This document shows, piece after piece, positions 1 to 9,392 of a stretch of DNA of 64,000 bases. Source of the stretch: Calothrix sp. PCC 6303 (GTDB lineage: Bacteria; Cyanobacteriota; Cyanobacteriia; Cyanobacteriales; Nostocaceae); contig NC_019751.1 in assembly GCF_000317435.1 (NCBI RefSeq), forward strand, positions 2,976,001 to 3,040,000, in the 5' to 3' direction. Position numbers and translations under genes: made by a program. Each line of letters starts with the position of its first letter. Within the stretch, counting starts at the first letter, position 1. The notes under the pieces are model-generated. The model was not told the origin of the DNA, did no database searches, and saw only the letters and a list, made by a program, of their open reading frames with translations.

Positions 1-2
1 TT

Positions 3-1838
3 GTCGAAAAGTTGAAAAGCGATCGCGGATGGGATATTTTATTTTTTGCTGGTCATAGTCGCGAAACCGATTTAACCGGGGGACAAATATCAATCGCGCC
101 TAATGCAACAATTTCTTTGAGCGAAATCGAGCAACCCCTAGTAACAGCAATCCAAAAGGGATTAAAATTTGCCCTATTCAATTCCTGCGACGGTTTAAGT
201 ATTGCTACTAAATTAGTAGAATTGGGTTTGAGTCAAGTGGCAATTATGCGCGAACCAATTCACAATTGTGTCGCTGAAGAAATTTTTATTCAGTTTCTCA
301 ATAATATTTCCCAATCTCAAAATGTTCACCAGGCTTTATTTAGTGCTTGCGATTATCTCAAACTCGAAAAAAATCTCACCTATCCTAGTGCTTATTTAAT
401 TCCCTCCCTATTTTGCCACCCCGATGCTTCTTTGTTTCAACTTAAAATATTTAGCTTTGGGCAATATCTAAAAAAGCTTAAACCAGCACCTTTAGAAACA
501 ATTATAATTGCAAGTTTAACATTAATTAGTTTGCAATTACCTGTACAAAAATGGTTATTGGAAAAGCGTATTTTATCTCAAGCGATGTATCGCAATCTTA
601 CTAGCCAGGTTGATACAAAAACCATCCCGCCGATACTTTTAGTTCAAATCGATAACGAATCTATAAATAAAGCAGGAATCTTAACTCCCAGACCGATCGA
701 TCGCCAATATATGGCAAAAATTATCGATAAACTAGTCGAAGTCAAAGCCCCCGTTGTCGGTATCGATTATCTCCTAGACCGACCCGATTCCCAACGCGAT
801 CGCATTTTGAATGAATCGCTCCAAGCTGGCTTAAAATCCTCATCTCAGCCCACACGCTTTGTACTTGCCACAACCCGCGATCATCAAGGTAAATGGTTAA
901 ACGTCTATCCTCAAATCGCTAGTCAAAATTGGAGTATGGAGGGAGAAATCGAGATTTTGCCGGGATGGTATATGCAATTATTACCCAATGATAAATCTAA
1001 CCACGACCCCCGACCATTTGCAGCCGTTTTAGCGATTTCCCAGCAGGTACAGCAATTTTCCAATTCACCCCAACCCCAACTTACTAGTCAACAAGATTTG
1101 TGGCAGCAGATAAACAATTATATTAATAATTTAAATGTTGCTAATTCTAATCCTAAAAATTCTAATATTAAAAGTACAAAAAGTCCCAATAAAACTAACT
1201 ATAAAATAACCCAATCCGAACGCCATCAACTACAACCCCTAACTGCTTTTAGCTATCAACTTCAACAAATGTGGTTGCACCCAGTTATTGATTTTTCCCT
1301 ACCCCCCCGACAAGTTTATCAAACTATCTCTGCTTGGGAATTACTCGAAAATTCTTATGACCCCAAGTTAATCGAAAACCTACAAAAACAAATCACGATC
1401 GTTGCACCGGGAGGCTACGAAGAAGCAGGAACGGGCAACGATAACGAAGATAATTTTGAATTACCATCCGCAATGGATTATTGGTTAAACCAAGAAAATC
1501 CCGATCGTCATCGCATCGTCCTCACAGGTGGCGAAGTTCACGCTTACATGACGCATCACTACTTAAATAACAGAATAGTCGTACCAATTCCAGATTTGTG
1601 GATGGTGGGTTTGGCAATCTTATTAGGTAAACTTATTTCCAAGTATTTTTGTAATAAAAATAATCAAATTAAACCGGAAAAGACCCATCAAGTGTTGATT
1701 CTATTAAGTGTGGCTACAGTGCTTTATACGCTAATCGGCTTGCAGTTGTATGTTTCATCTGCCGCGATTATTTTACCTTGGCTGTTACCAAATATAACGT
1801 TTTGGTTTTATATTTTGGATGCCTTTTGTAAATTATAA
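3..1838 (+). CDS. CHAT-CHASE2 membrane sensor protein (5' end outside window)
   Basis: The reading frame is open to the window edge, so the N-terminus is missing. The first ~140 residues look like the end of a CHAT (caspase-like) domain, with an FFAGHS motif and an FNSCDG motif where CHAT proteases carry catalytic His and Cys. A hydrophobic stretch follows, then a CHASE2-type extracytoplasmic sensor region with the typical VQIDNESI and GIDYLLDRP segments. The C-terminus has two or three hydrophobic helices. CHASE2 domains sense unknown extracellular ligands and CHAT domains are often linked to controlled proteolysis, so a membrane receptor with a protease-like cytoplasmic part is likely. A secreted protein and a TPR-CHAT gene lie downstream on the same strand. 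Family assignment is firm; ligand and substrate are unknown. Confidence 0.85.
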   Translation, partial: VEKLKSDRGWDILFFAGHSRETDLTGGQISIAPNATISLSEIEQPLVTAIQKGLKFALFNSCDGLSIATKLVELGLSQVAIMREPIHNCVAEEIFIQFLNNISQSQNVHQALFSACDYLKLEKNLTYPSAYLIPSLFCHPDASLFQLKIFSFGQYLKKLKPAPLETIIIASLTLISLQLPVQKWLLEKRILSQAMYRNLTSQVDTKTIPPILLVQIDNESINKAGILTPRPIDRQYMAKIIDKLVEVKAPVVGIDYLLDRPDSQRDRILNESLQAGLKSSSQPTRFVLATTRDHQGKWLNVYPQIASQNWSMEGEIEILPGWYMQLLPNDKSNHDPRPFAAVLAISQQVQQFSNSPQPQLTSQQDLWQQINNYINNLNVANSNPKNSNIKSTKSPNKTNYKITQSERHQLQPLTAFSYQLQQMWLHPVIDFSLPPRQVYQTISAWELLENSYDPKLIENLQKQITIVAPGGYEEAGTGNDNEDNFELPSAMDYWLNQENPDRHRIVLTGGEVHAYMTHHYLNNRIVVPIPDLWMVGLAILLGKLISKYFCNKNNQIKPEKTHQVLILLSVATVLYTLIGLQLYVSSAAIILPWLLPNITFWFYILDAFCKL

Positions 1839-1955
1839 AAATATCCACATACAACCAAGACTTATTAATATAAGGTTGAGTGGTGTAGGGCTTATTAATA
1901 TTAAGTTTTGTATTTGTAGCTGATCTTGATGAATTATACTTTGTGACTGATATTT

Positions 1956-2777
1956 ATGAATGGCATGAGTAAAATTAGACTACTGTTCTGCGCGTCTAAA
2001 TTATCCACGGCAGCTTGTATTACTTTGTCGGTTAATTTATTTTTTTTATTTAATATTCAACCCGCAGTATCTCAAAAAGCTTCCACGCAGCAGGGACTAT
2101 GGAATAAAATTTTTCAACCCACCCGCAACCCCAAACCGCCTGTAAAACCCCGTAAAGGTGGTTCCCGTCCCACGCAAGCAGTATGCATGATTTCTCCCGA
2201 TGCACCTGCCGAACCTCGTGTTGTTTGGAATACCCAACCTTTGTTTATTTGGAATAATGGAGAAAGCAAACTAAAACCAGCTAATCCACTATTGGGAGTG
2301 AAAAAAATTGCCGTTGCAGATGGAAATTTCCCAATTAATAATCCTCCTGAGAATCCCCAATATTTAAGCACGCAAATCGTCACCGGGAAACAACACATTG
2401 CCTATCAAGGTCAAGTATTAAAACCCGGTCAAAGCTATGTTTGGTTTGTGTTTTTAAGTGAAACAAGCACCAATCCTATGATGCAAGTTCCTTTTAAAAT
2501 TATGGATGCACAACAACGCGATCGCATCACCAAAGAAATACGACTTATCGAGAAATTACAGCAAAACCAGAAAGCCAGCCCAGAAGCGATCGCATTTGCG
2601 AAGACTAAATATTTTGCCGAAAAACAACTGTGGTCGGATGCACTTCAACAAGCCTATTCGATCGCAAACCCCTCCCAGGAATTATCCCAACTACAGGAGG
2701 ATTTGCCAAGGCAATTGTGTAGCACCGGAAACCAAGGCAGATCGGGTAAGGTACTTAGATATACTAAGCATAACTAA
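1956..2777 (+). CDS. Secreted protein of unknown function in the CHAT/caspase cluster
   Basis: This 273-residue protein has a signal-peptide-like hydrophobic segment at residues ~15-38 ending near a likely cleavage site (PAVSQ). A Pro/Lys/Arg-rich linker (about 50-70) precedes a compact central domain containing VVWNTQPLFIW and QSYVWFVF segments, probably beta-rich. A helical tail with YFAEKQLWSDAL follows. Small secreted proteins with this layout, similar to the DUF928 group, are common beside CHASE2/CHAT genes in cyanobacteria, but I cannot confirm the family by eye. Two in-frame ATGs (1956, 1968) compete for the start. It sits 117 bp after the CHAT-CHASE2 gene and may be co-transcribed with it. 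Function unknown; periplasmic or outer-surface location is inferred from the signal peptide. Confidence 0.7.
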   Translation: MNGMSKIRLLFCASKLSTAACITLSVNLFFLFNIQPAVSQKASTQQGLWNKIFQPTRNPKPPVKPRKGGSRPTQAVCMISPDAPAEPRVVWNTQPLFIWNNGESKLKPANPLLGVKKIAVADGNFPINNPPENPQYLSTQIVTGKQHIAYQGQVLKPGQSYVWFVFLSETSTNPMMQVPFKIMDAQQRDRITKEIRLIEKLQQNQKASPEAIAFAKTKYFAEKQLWSDALQQAYSIANPSQELSQLQEDLPRQLCSTGNQGRSGKVLRYTKHN

Positions 2778-2867
2778 TTTTGCAAATAGGCAAAAAGTCC
2801 GCAGGCTAGAAACCTGCACCCCTACATAAACCTCATCCATGATGAAACCTGGAGTTTTGTGACCGTT

Positions 2868-2920
2868 CAAATGCGTCATTGCGTAGACGCGGAGCGGCTT
2901 CTTGAAGAGTCGTAAGGAAG
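2868..2920. repeat. Short interspersed GC-rich palindromic repeat
   Basis: Between the secreted-protein gene and the TPR-CHAT gene a GC-rich stretch with GCGTAGACGCGGAGCGGC and CTTCTTGAAGAG interrupts otherwise A+T-rich DNA. It resembles the short dispersed palindromic repeats common in Nostocales genomes. Related-looking blocks occur near 11716-11744 and 42648-42710 and inside two genes near 26.8 and 29.5 kb. The rest of 2778-3026 shows nothing else I can support. Confidence 0.4.
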
Positions 2921-3026
2921 CAATCTCAAGGTCTTGATGGGAAACTAGAGTTCTCAAGATAGACGAGGTTTAATCCCGTTCTATTAATAAAGAACTATAT
3001 TTTTTGCAAAAATATCTTCTAAGAAA

Positions 3027-6000
3027 ATGTCACAATCCCCAGCTAGTCGTAAAAGTATATTCGATACCCTACCAAGGTTGATCTATTGTGGTTGCATTAG
3101 TATATTCAGCCTGGTTTTACTTTCTGAATCAGTTGGTGCGGGAGTGAATATAAACCAGTTGCAAATTTCCCAGCAACCAACAACTACTAATCAACCAAAT
3201 CCAACTCGATCTGAAGCAGATAAGGAAGCAGAGAAGTTAACTCAAGAAGGATTGCAATTATTAAAAAAAGATACCCCAGAGTCTTTAGTTGTAGCGAGGA
3301 AGAAATTTGAAGCAGCGTTAATTTTATGGGAAAAATTGGGCAATAAACCCATGCACGCAGTTACGCTTTTGCTTGCCGGTCAAATCAACTTGAGCTTAAA
3401 TGAACAGCAAAAATCTCTCGAATATTATAAACAAGCTTTAGTTTTATGGCGCGAGCTAGGCTATAAGAAAGAAGAAGCTCAAACCCTCAATTATATTGGT
3501 CGTAACTATTTTAACTTGGGTGAAAAGCAAAAAGCTCTTGAATTTTACAGTCAAGCTTTACCTTTATTGCAAACATTGGGTGACAAAAGTGAAGAGGCTA
3601 AAACCCTCATTTATATTGGTAATATTTATTCGGATTTAGGAGAAAAGAAAAAAGCTCTTGAATATTACAACCAAACTTTATCTTTGTGGCGTGCATTGAG
3701 TAATAGGGGTGAGGAAGCTAAAATCCTCAATAGTATTGGTTTGCTTTATGATGCTCTAGGGGAAAAACAAAAAGCTCTTGAAAACCTTAACCAAGCCTTA
3801 TCTTTATCGCGTGGAGCGGGGGATAAGGGTGAGGAAACAGCCATCCTTAATAATATTGGTAAAGTCTATTCGGATTTAGGAGAAAATAAAAAAGCTCTCG
3901 AATTTTATAACCAAGCTTTGCCTTTATTTCGCGCCTTGAACGATAAAGGTAGAGAAGCTACAGTCCTTAATAATATCGCTAATATCTACTCGAATCTAGG
4001 AGAGAAGCAAAAAGCTCTCGAAAACCTTAACCAAGTTTTATCTTTGTTGCGTTTAGTGGGCAATAAACGTATGGAAGCAATCGCAAATAATAATATTGGT
4101 GCAGTCCACTCGGATTTGGGAGAAAAGAAAAAAGCCCTCGAATACTACAACCAAGCTTTAGCTTTATTCCGTGCAGTAGCTAACAAAGATGGTGAAGCCA
4201 CAACCCTCAATAATATTGGTGGAATCTACTCGGATTTAGGAGAAAAGAAAAAAGCCCTCGAGTACTACAACCAAGCTTTAACTTTGTCTCACACATTGGG
4301 GAATAGAAGTGGTGAAGCTACAACCCTCAATAATATTGGTATGATCTACTCGGATTTGGGGGAAAATAAAAAAGCTCTTGAATTTTACAATCGAGCTTTG
4401 CCATTATTGCGTGCAGTAGGTGAAAGACGTGTAGAAGCTATAACTCTCAATAATATTGGTGCAGTCTACTCGGATTTGGGAGAAAAGCAAAAAGCCCTCG
4501 AACATGTGAACCAAGCTTTATCTTTATATCGTGTAGTAGGTTATAAAGAAGGGGAAGCTACAAGCATCAATAACTTAGGTAAACTCTACTCGGATTTAGG
4601 AGAAAAGAAAAAAGCTCTTGAGTTTTACAACCAAGCTTTATCTTTACATCGTGCAGTGGGTGACAAAGAGGGAGAAGCCAGAACTCTCGATAATATTGGG
4701 GGAATTTATTTAGATTTTGGAAACAAACAAGAATCCCTCAAATTGCGGAATCAAGCTCTATCTTTACGTCGTGCATTGGATGACAAAGGGGGGGAAGCTC
4801 GCACTCTCAATAATATTGCTACAGTCCACTTGGCTTTAGGGGAAAATAAAAAAGCCCTCGAATACTTCAACCAAGCTTTGCTTTTATTGCGTGCATTGGG
4901 TGACAGAAATGTGGAAGCTACAACCCTCAATAATATTGGTGCAGTTTACTCAGATTTAGGAGAAAAACAAAAAGCCATCGAATTCTTAAAACAAGCTTTA
5001 TCTTTGGATCGTGTGGTGGGAAACAAGGTTAATGAGGCTCGTACTTTATGGAATTTTGCTGAACTAGAACGCAAACAGGGAAATCTGCAAGCAGCGCGTC
5101 AACATATCGAAAATGCCATTCAAATCATCGAAGAATTGCGGGGAACCTACACCGACCAAGACTTAAAAACTACCTACTTTGCCACAGTCCAAGGTTATTA
5201 CAAGTTCTACATCGACCTATTGATGGAACTCCACAAACAAGACCCATCCAAGGGTTACAATGCCCTGGCGCTGAATACCAGCGAACGTTCCCGTGCCCGT
5301 GGTTTAGTCGAACTCCTTGCCCAAGCTAACGCCAAACTCAGTAAAAACATTGACCCCCAACTCATCGAGCGAGAACAGGAATTACAAACCAAACGCCAAG
5401 CCCAGGAAAAAAATCTGGCTCAATTAGTTAACCAGCCACAGGTATCGCGGGAAACAATTGAGCAAACGGAAGCGGAAATTCAAAATATTATCAACCAACA
5501 AAAAGCCCTCAAAGCCCAGATCCGCGATCGCAATCCGGAACGGGATAAGATCACCAACCCCCAACCGCTAACTTTAGGGCAAATTCAACAACAACTCGAC
5601 AAAGATACCGTATTACTTCAATATTCCCTTGGTCAAAACCGCAGTTTTTTGTGGTTAGTCACTCCCACATCCCTAACTAGCTACGAATTACCCAAGGAAG
5701 CAGAAATCACCAAAATCGCCAATCGATATCACACCGCCCTAGGAGATGCTGCAACGACCAATGTGGCGATCGAGTCTGCTCAACAACTCAGTCAACTTAT
5801 CCTCGCACCCATCAAAGATAAATTAGCCAATCAATTGGCAGGGAAGCGCTTAGTTGTAGTTGCGGATGGTGTACTCCAACAAATTCCCTTCGCTGCCTTA
5901 CACGACCTCAACGGGAATAAGGGTTCGGGAAATATGCAAAATATTCCAACCAATCGACAAACAGATCGACGTGGAGTTAACATCAAACCCAATTCCCCAA

Positions 6001-6842
6001 GCCCAGGAAAAACCAACACCAACTACCAACCCCTATTCCTGAACTACGAAATAGTTAATCTACCTTCCGCATCAACGATTGCAATTCAACGGGAAAAAAC
6101 TGCCAACCGCCAACCCGCACCCAAAAAAATCGCGATTCTGGCTGACCCTGTATATACCAACGACGACGAACGAGTTACTGGAAAACCGCGATCGCTTTTA
6201 GGAGAACTCGAACTCGAACGCTCTGCCCTCGATCGTTCTGCCCAAAGTCTCAAGCGTACAGGTTGGAGCAGATTACCCAACACAGCCACGGAAGCACGGG
6301 GAATATTAAAGCTGTTTCCTCCAACATTGAGTTTGCAAGCGTTTAATTTTGAAGCTAACTACAACTGGGCTACAAGTAAAGACCTCAGCCAATACCAAAT
6401 TCTCCACTTTGCTACCCACGGTTTCGTCAATCCCGACCAACCGGAGTTATCGGGAATTGTGCTGTCACTGCTAGATAGCAGCGGTAAACAAATACCCGGT
6501 TATTTACGACTGGCTGATTTATTTGAGCGGGATTACCCTGCCGAGTTAATCGTGTTGAGTGCCTGCGAAACTGGACTCGGCAAAAACGTCAGCGGTGAAG
6601 GTTTAGTTGGGTTGACACGGGGGTTAATGTATGCAGGTGCCGAACGGGTGGCACTGTCGTTGTGGAAGGTCAACGATGAGGGAACATCGGTGTTGATGCA
6701 GGAATTTTACCGACAAATGTTGTCGAATAACCTGACTCCTGCCCAAGCGCTAAGAGCAGCCCAACGACAGCTGTGGCAGGGTTCCGAATGGCGCAGTCCC
6801 CACTACTGGGCTGCTTTTACCCTACAGGGGGAATGGAGTTGA
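3027..6842 (+). CDS. TPR-repeat CHAT-domain protein (caspase-like peptidase fold)
   Basis: A 1,271-residue protein with an N-terminal hydrophobic segment (about residues 18-37) that could be a signal peptide or membrane anchor. About fourteen kinesin-light-chain-like tetratricopeptide repeats follow, each exactly 40 residues with an NNIG..YSDLGEKKKALEYY-type consensus. A coiled-coil-like Gln-rich linker (~residues 780-850) leads to a C-terminal CHAT domain. The CHAT catalytic pair is visible: His1131 in HFATHG and Cys1180 in LSACETG. CHAT domains share the caspase/separase fold and in some systems cut partner proteins when the TPR scaffold binds a signal. Substrate is unknown. It lies between the CHAT-CHASE2 and orthocaspase genes, which suggests one signalling or cell-death module. 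Domain calls are secure, role inferred. Confidence 0.92.
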   Translation: MSQSPASRKSIFDTLPRLIYCGCISIFSLVLLSESVGAGVNINQLQISQQPTTTNQPNPTRSEADKEAEKLTQEGLQLLKKDTPESLVVARKKFEAALILWEKLGNKPMHAVTLLLAGQINLSLNEQQKSLEYYKQALVLWRELGYKKEEAQTLNYIGRNYFNLGEKQKALEFYSQALPLLQTLGDKSEEAKTLIYIGNIYSDLGEKKKALEYYNQTLSLWRALSNRGEEAKILNSIGLLYDALGEKQKALENLNQALSLSRGAGDKGEETAILNNIGKVYSDLGENKKALEFYNQALPLFRALNDKGREATVLNNIANIYSNLGEKQKALENLNQVLSLLRLVGNKRMEAIANNNIGAVHSDLGEKKKALEYYNQALALFRAVANKDGEATTLNNIGGIYSDLGEKKKALEYYNQALTLSHTLGNRSGEATTLNNIGMIYSDLGENKKALEFYNRALPLLRAVGERRVEAITLNNIGAVYSDLGEKQKALEHVNQALSLYRVVGYKEGEATSINNLGKLYSDLGEKKKALEFYNQALSLHRAVGDKEGEARTLDNIGGIYLDFGNKQESLKLRNQALSLRRALDDKGGEARTLNNIATVHLALGENKKALEYFNQALLLLRALGDRNVEATTLNNIGAVYSDLGEKQKAIEFLKQALSLDRVVGNKVNEARTLWNFAELERKQGNLQAARQHIENAIQIIEELRGTYTDQDLKTTYFATVQGYYKFYIDLLMELHKQDPSKGYNALALNTSERSRARGLVELLAQANAKLSKNIDPQLIEREQELQTKRQAQEKNLAQLVNQPQVSRETIEQTEAEIQNIINQQKALKAQIRDRNPERDKITNPQPLTLGQIQQQLDKDTVLLQYSLGQNRSFLWLVTPTSLTSYELPKEAEITKIANRYHTALGDAATTNVAIESAQQLSQLILAPIKDKLANQLAGKRLVVVADGVLQQIPFAALHDLNGNKGSGNMQNIPTNRQTDRRGVNIKPNSPSPGKTNTNYQPLFLNYEIVNLPSASTIAIQREKTANRQPAPKKIAILADPVYTNDDERVTGKPRSLLGELELERSALDRSAQSLKRTGWSRLPNTATEARGILKLFPPTLSLQAFNFEANYNWATSKDLSQYQILHFATHGFVNPDQPELSGIVLSLLDSSGKQIPGYLRLADLFERDYPAELIVLSACETGLGKNVSGEGLVGLTRGLMYAGAERVALSLWKVNDEGTSVLMQEFYRQMLSNNLTPAQALRAAQRQLWQGSEWRSPHYWAAFTLQGEWS
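3361..5080 (+). repeat. In-register 120-bp tandem repeat array encoding TPRs
   Basis: Fourteen consecutive 120-bp units (40 codons) run without any insertion or deletion. The CTCAATAATATTGGT-like segment recurs every 120 bp from about 3481 to 4921. Units differ mainly at positions expected to line the TPR groove. The near-identical DNA is a likely substrate for slippage or gene conversion, so unit number may vary between strains. Confidence 0.9.
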
Positions 6843-6954
6843 ATAAGTAATAAATTCGTTTTTGAAGCAGGGGGGAACATACCCATGTTCCACTCATTAA
6901 ACTCAAACAACCCAGAACCTCAACTTAAATTTCAAGAACCGAGAAACAAGACTT

Positions 6955-9222
6955 ATGAAACGCCGTAACTTCCTCCACATCGCTGGCTCTACCCTGGCAA
7001 CTGTAGGTTTGACCCAGCTAGATATTATCCAACAGGGTAATGAATTTGCCCAAGTTATGGCACAAAATACGGGAAGAAAATTAGCCCTATTGGTTGGTAT
7101 TAATAAATATACTAACTCCGAACCGCTCAGGGGCTGCGTTAATGATGTCTTACTTCAAAAACATTTATTGATACACCGCTTTGGTTTCAACCCCCAAGAT
7201 ATAAAAATCCTCCTGGATGGAGATGCAACCCGACGGAGTATTCTTACGGCATTTGAGCAGCACCTAATCGACAGAGCCAAACCGGGGGATACGGTGGTGT
7301 TTCATTTTTCGGGGCATGGTTCCCGTATTGAAGATCCAGACAAAGACGAACCAGATGGATTGAATAGTACTTTAGTGCCGATCGATTCGGGTTATAAGGC
7401 TGGTGGTGGTGTGGTGCAGGACATTATGGGGCACACCCTGTTTTTACTCATGTATGCGTTAAAAACGGATAATGTGACTGTTGTTTTGGATAGTTGCTAT
7501 TCTGGGGGTGCCAAGCGGGGTAATTTGACGGTGCGATCGCGCAATGGTGGAAAAAAATACCAGCCTTCTGCCGATGAGTTGAGCTATCAAAAACAATGGT
7601 TAAAACGATTGAATTTATCGCCCCAGGAGTTTATTAAATTACGCCGTCAAAATATTGCTAAAGGTGTGGCAATTGCATCAGCAAGGAGCGAACAATTAGC
7701 AACCGATGTACCTTTAAATGGTTATCATGCGGGGGCATTCACCTATTCTCTAACTCAATATTTATGGCAGCAAACCTCTAATTTATCGGTAGATCGAATT
7801 ATTGGAGATGTGGGTCGCAGCACCAGTAATTTAGCAAATATCCATGGCTATATTCAAAATCCTCAAGTTAATATCAATAATCGAGCCAGTTCCAATCCAC
7901 CTATTTTTTTTACTTCCTTTAATACATCTGCTGCTGAAGCCGTAGTTACTAAAGTACGTGGAGATATAGTTGAATTGTGGCTGGGGGGAATCGATACCCG
8001 TACCCTCGAAGCTTTCGATCGAGAAGCGATTTTGGTAACGGTAACGAATGGCGATCGCGAAACGGGAATTGTGAAGTTAGAATCTCGCGACGGTTTGGTG
8101 GGACGGGGGAAATTTATCGCTCCAGCTAGGGGAAATAGTCAAATTCAAGCGGGGACTATTTTGCAAGAAAGGATTCGCGGAATTCCCCAAAATTTAAGAT
8201 TAAAAATTGGCTTCGATGATGAGTTTGATGGTAATACTTTGGAGCGAGTTAGGCAGGCTTTACAAATAATTGATCGAGTTACTCCCCTATCTTTGAGACA
8301 GGAGGAAATCCACTATATATTCGGTTCTATGACTGAATCAAGGTACCGGAAATTTCTCAAAAATCGGCAGATAAATTTACCTGTTGTTGGTAGTTTGGGC
8401 TTATTTTTACCATCCCTAGAAGGAATTGTTCTCGATTCTTTTGGGATGGCAAATGAAAGTGTTAGGGATGGGATCAAACGCTTACAACCTAAGTTTAAAT
8501 CCCTACTAGCAACACGTATTGTTAGAGAAATAATCGGTAACAATAATACATCCCTACTCAAAGTAACGGTTGCCATGGGCAATGTGAAAGAGAATCGGAT
8601 TATTGCTAGGGCTTTACCAACTCGCGGAATTCTCAAGCAAAATTACCATAATAATTACGGAGGAACTACTGGAAGTGCCACAAAAACTATTCCCACCGTT
8701 AAAGACCATTTGATTCCCAAAATTCCGGTAGGTAGCTCGATCGCCTTTACAATTGAGAATCAAGAATTGGTACCTATTTATGTCAGCATTTTAGTAATTG
8801 ATGCTGGGGGGAATATGAATATAATATTTCCGAATAACTGGTCTGCTGGGGATGAAGAAGCTATTTTACCTGCAAAAGCAAAACGCATAATTCCTGATCA
8901 GGATAGTAGTTTTCAACTTGAAATTAGCGAACCCTTTGGTGTTGAAGAAGCATTAATTATTGCCAGTACATCTCCCCTGCGAAACACTCTCAAAGCAATC
9001 GAAAAAATTGCCACCAGAGGTAATATTTCACGGGGAACACCAATCCCTACCAATAATGATGAATTTTTGAATATTAGTGAAAGTTTGTTGGTAGATTTGG
9101 ATGCGATCGCAAGAGGGGGAATGGGCGACAAAAGAGTGCAACTAGCTACGGGAGTTAGGGGTTTGGATGTTAAAAAGCTCGCTGCCATAGCAATCGGGTT
9201 TGAGGTTGTTGCAAAAGTTTAA
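6955..9222 (+). CDS. Tat-exported caspase-family protease (orthocaspase) with C-terminal domain
   Basis: This 755-residue protein begins MKRRNFLHIAG, a twin-arginine signal, so export as a folded protein is likely. The p20-like caspase domain follows: LALLVGINKY, then catalytic His121 in HFSGHGS and catalytic Cys181 in VLDSCYSGG. These are hallmarks of bacterial metacaspases/orthocaspases, usually Arg/Lys-specific peptidases. Roughly residues 320-560 are of uncertain fold. Residues ~590-690 (YVSILVIDAGGNMNIIFPN) resemble the DUF4384 region often fused to bacterial caspases. The gene starts 112 bp after the TPR-CHAT gene on the same strand, so a shared pathway is plausible. Both catalytic residues are present, so activity is expected. 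The natural substrate and trigger are not shown by sequence. Confidence 0.9.
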   Translation: MKRRNFLHIAGSTLATVGLTQLDIIQQGNEFAQVMAQNTGRKLALLVGINKYTNSEPLRGCVNDVLLQKHLLIHRFGFNPQDIKILLDGDATRRSILTAFEQHLIDRAKPGDTVVFHFSGHGSRIEDPDKDEPDGLNSTLVPIDSGYKAGGGVVQDIMGHTLFLLMYALKTDNVTVVLDSCYSGGAKRGNLTVRSRNGGKKYQPSADELSYQKQWLKRLNLSPQEFIKLRRQNIAKGVAIASARSEQLATDVPLNGYHAGAFTYSLTQYLWQQTSNLSVDRIIGDVGRSTSNLANIHGYIQNPQVNINNRASSNPPIFFTSFNTSAAEAVVTKVRGDIVELWLGGIDTRTLEAFDREAILVTVTNGDRETGIVKLESRDGLVGRGKFIAPARGNSQIQAGTILQERIRGIPQNLRLKIGFDDEFDGNTLERVRQALQIIDRVTPLSLRQEEIHYIFGSMTESRYRKFLKNRQINLPVVGSLGLFLPSLEGIVLDSFGMANESVRDGIKRLQPKFKSLLATRIVREIIGNNNTSLLKVTVAMGNVKENRIIARALPTRGILKQNYHNNYGGTTGSATKTIPTVKDHLIPKIPVGSSIAFTIENQELVPIYVSILVIDAGGNMNIIFPNNWSAGDEEAILPAKAKRIIPDQDSSFQLEISEPFGVEEALIIASTSPLRNTLKAIEKIATRGNISRGTPIPTNNDEFLNISESLLVDLDAIARGGMGDKRVQLATGVRGLDVKKLAAIAIGFEVVAKV

Positions 9223-9392
9223 CGAGGCAACGGCGAATGAGACGGGAAGCCTGTAGGTACCTCACCGAAGGGGGAACAAGCCCTTCTCCTCTGCGCGAAG
9301 CTGCCCCACCACAAAGGTTATACTCTTTAACTTATAGGATTTAGCTGCGTAACAACTTATTTAGATACAACTGAATTTTGGAGTCAAGTACT

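Noticed and set aside
3361-5080. Tandem repeats considered as a CRISPR array
   Set aside because: Units are 120 bp, coding and contiguous without spacers; they are TPRs.
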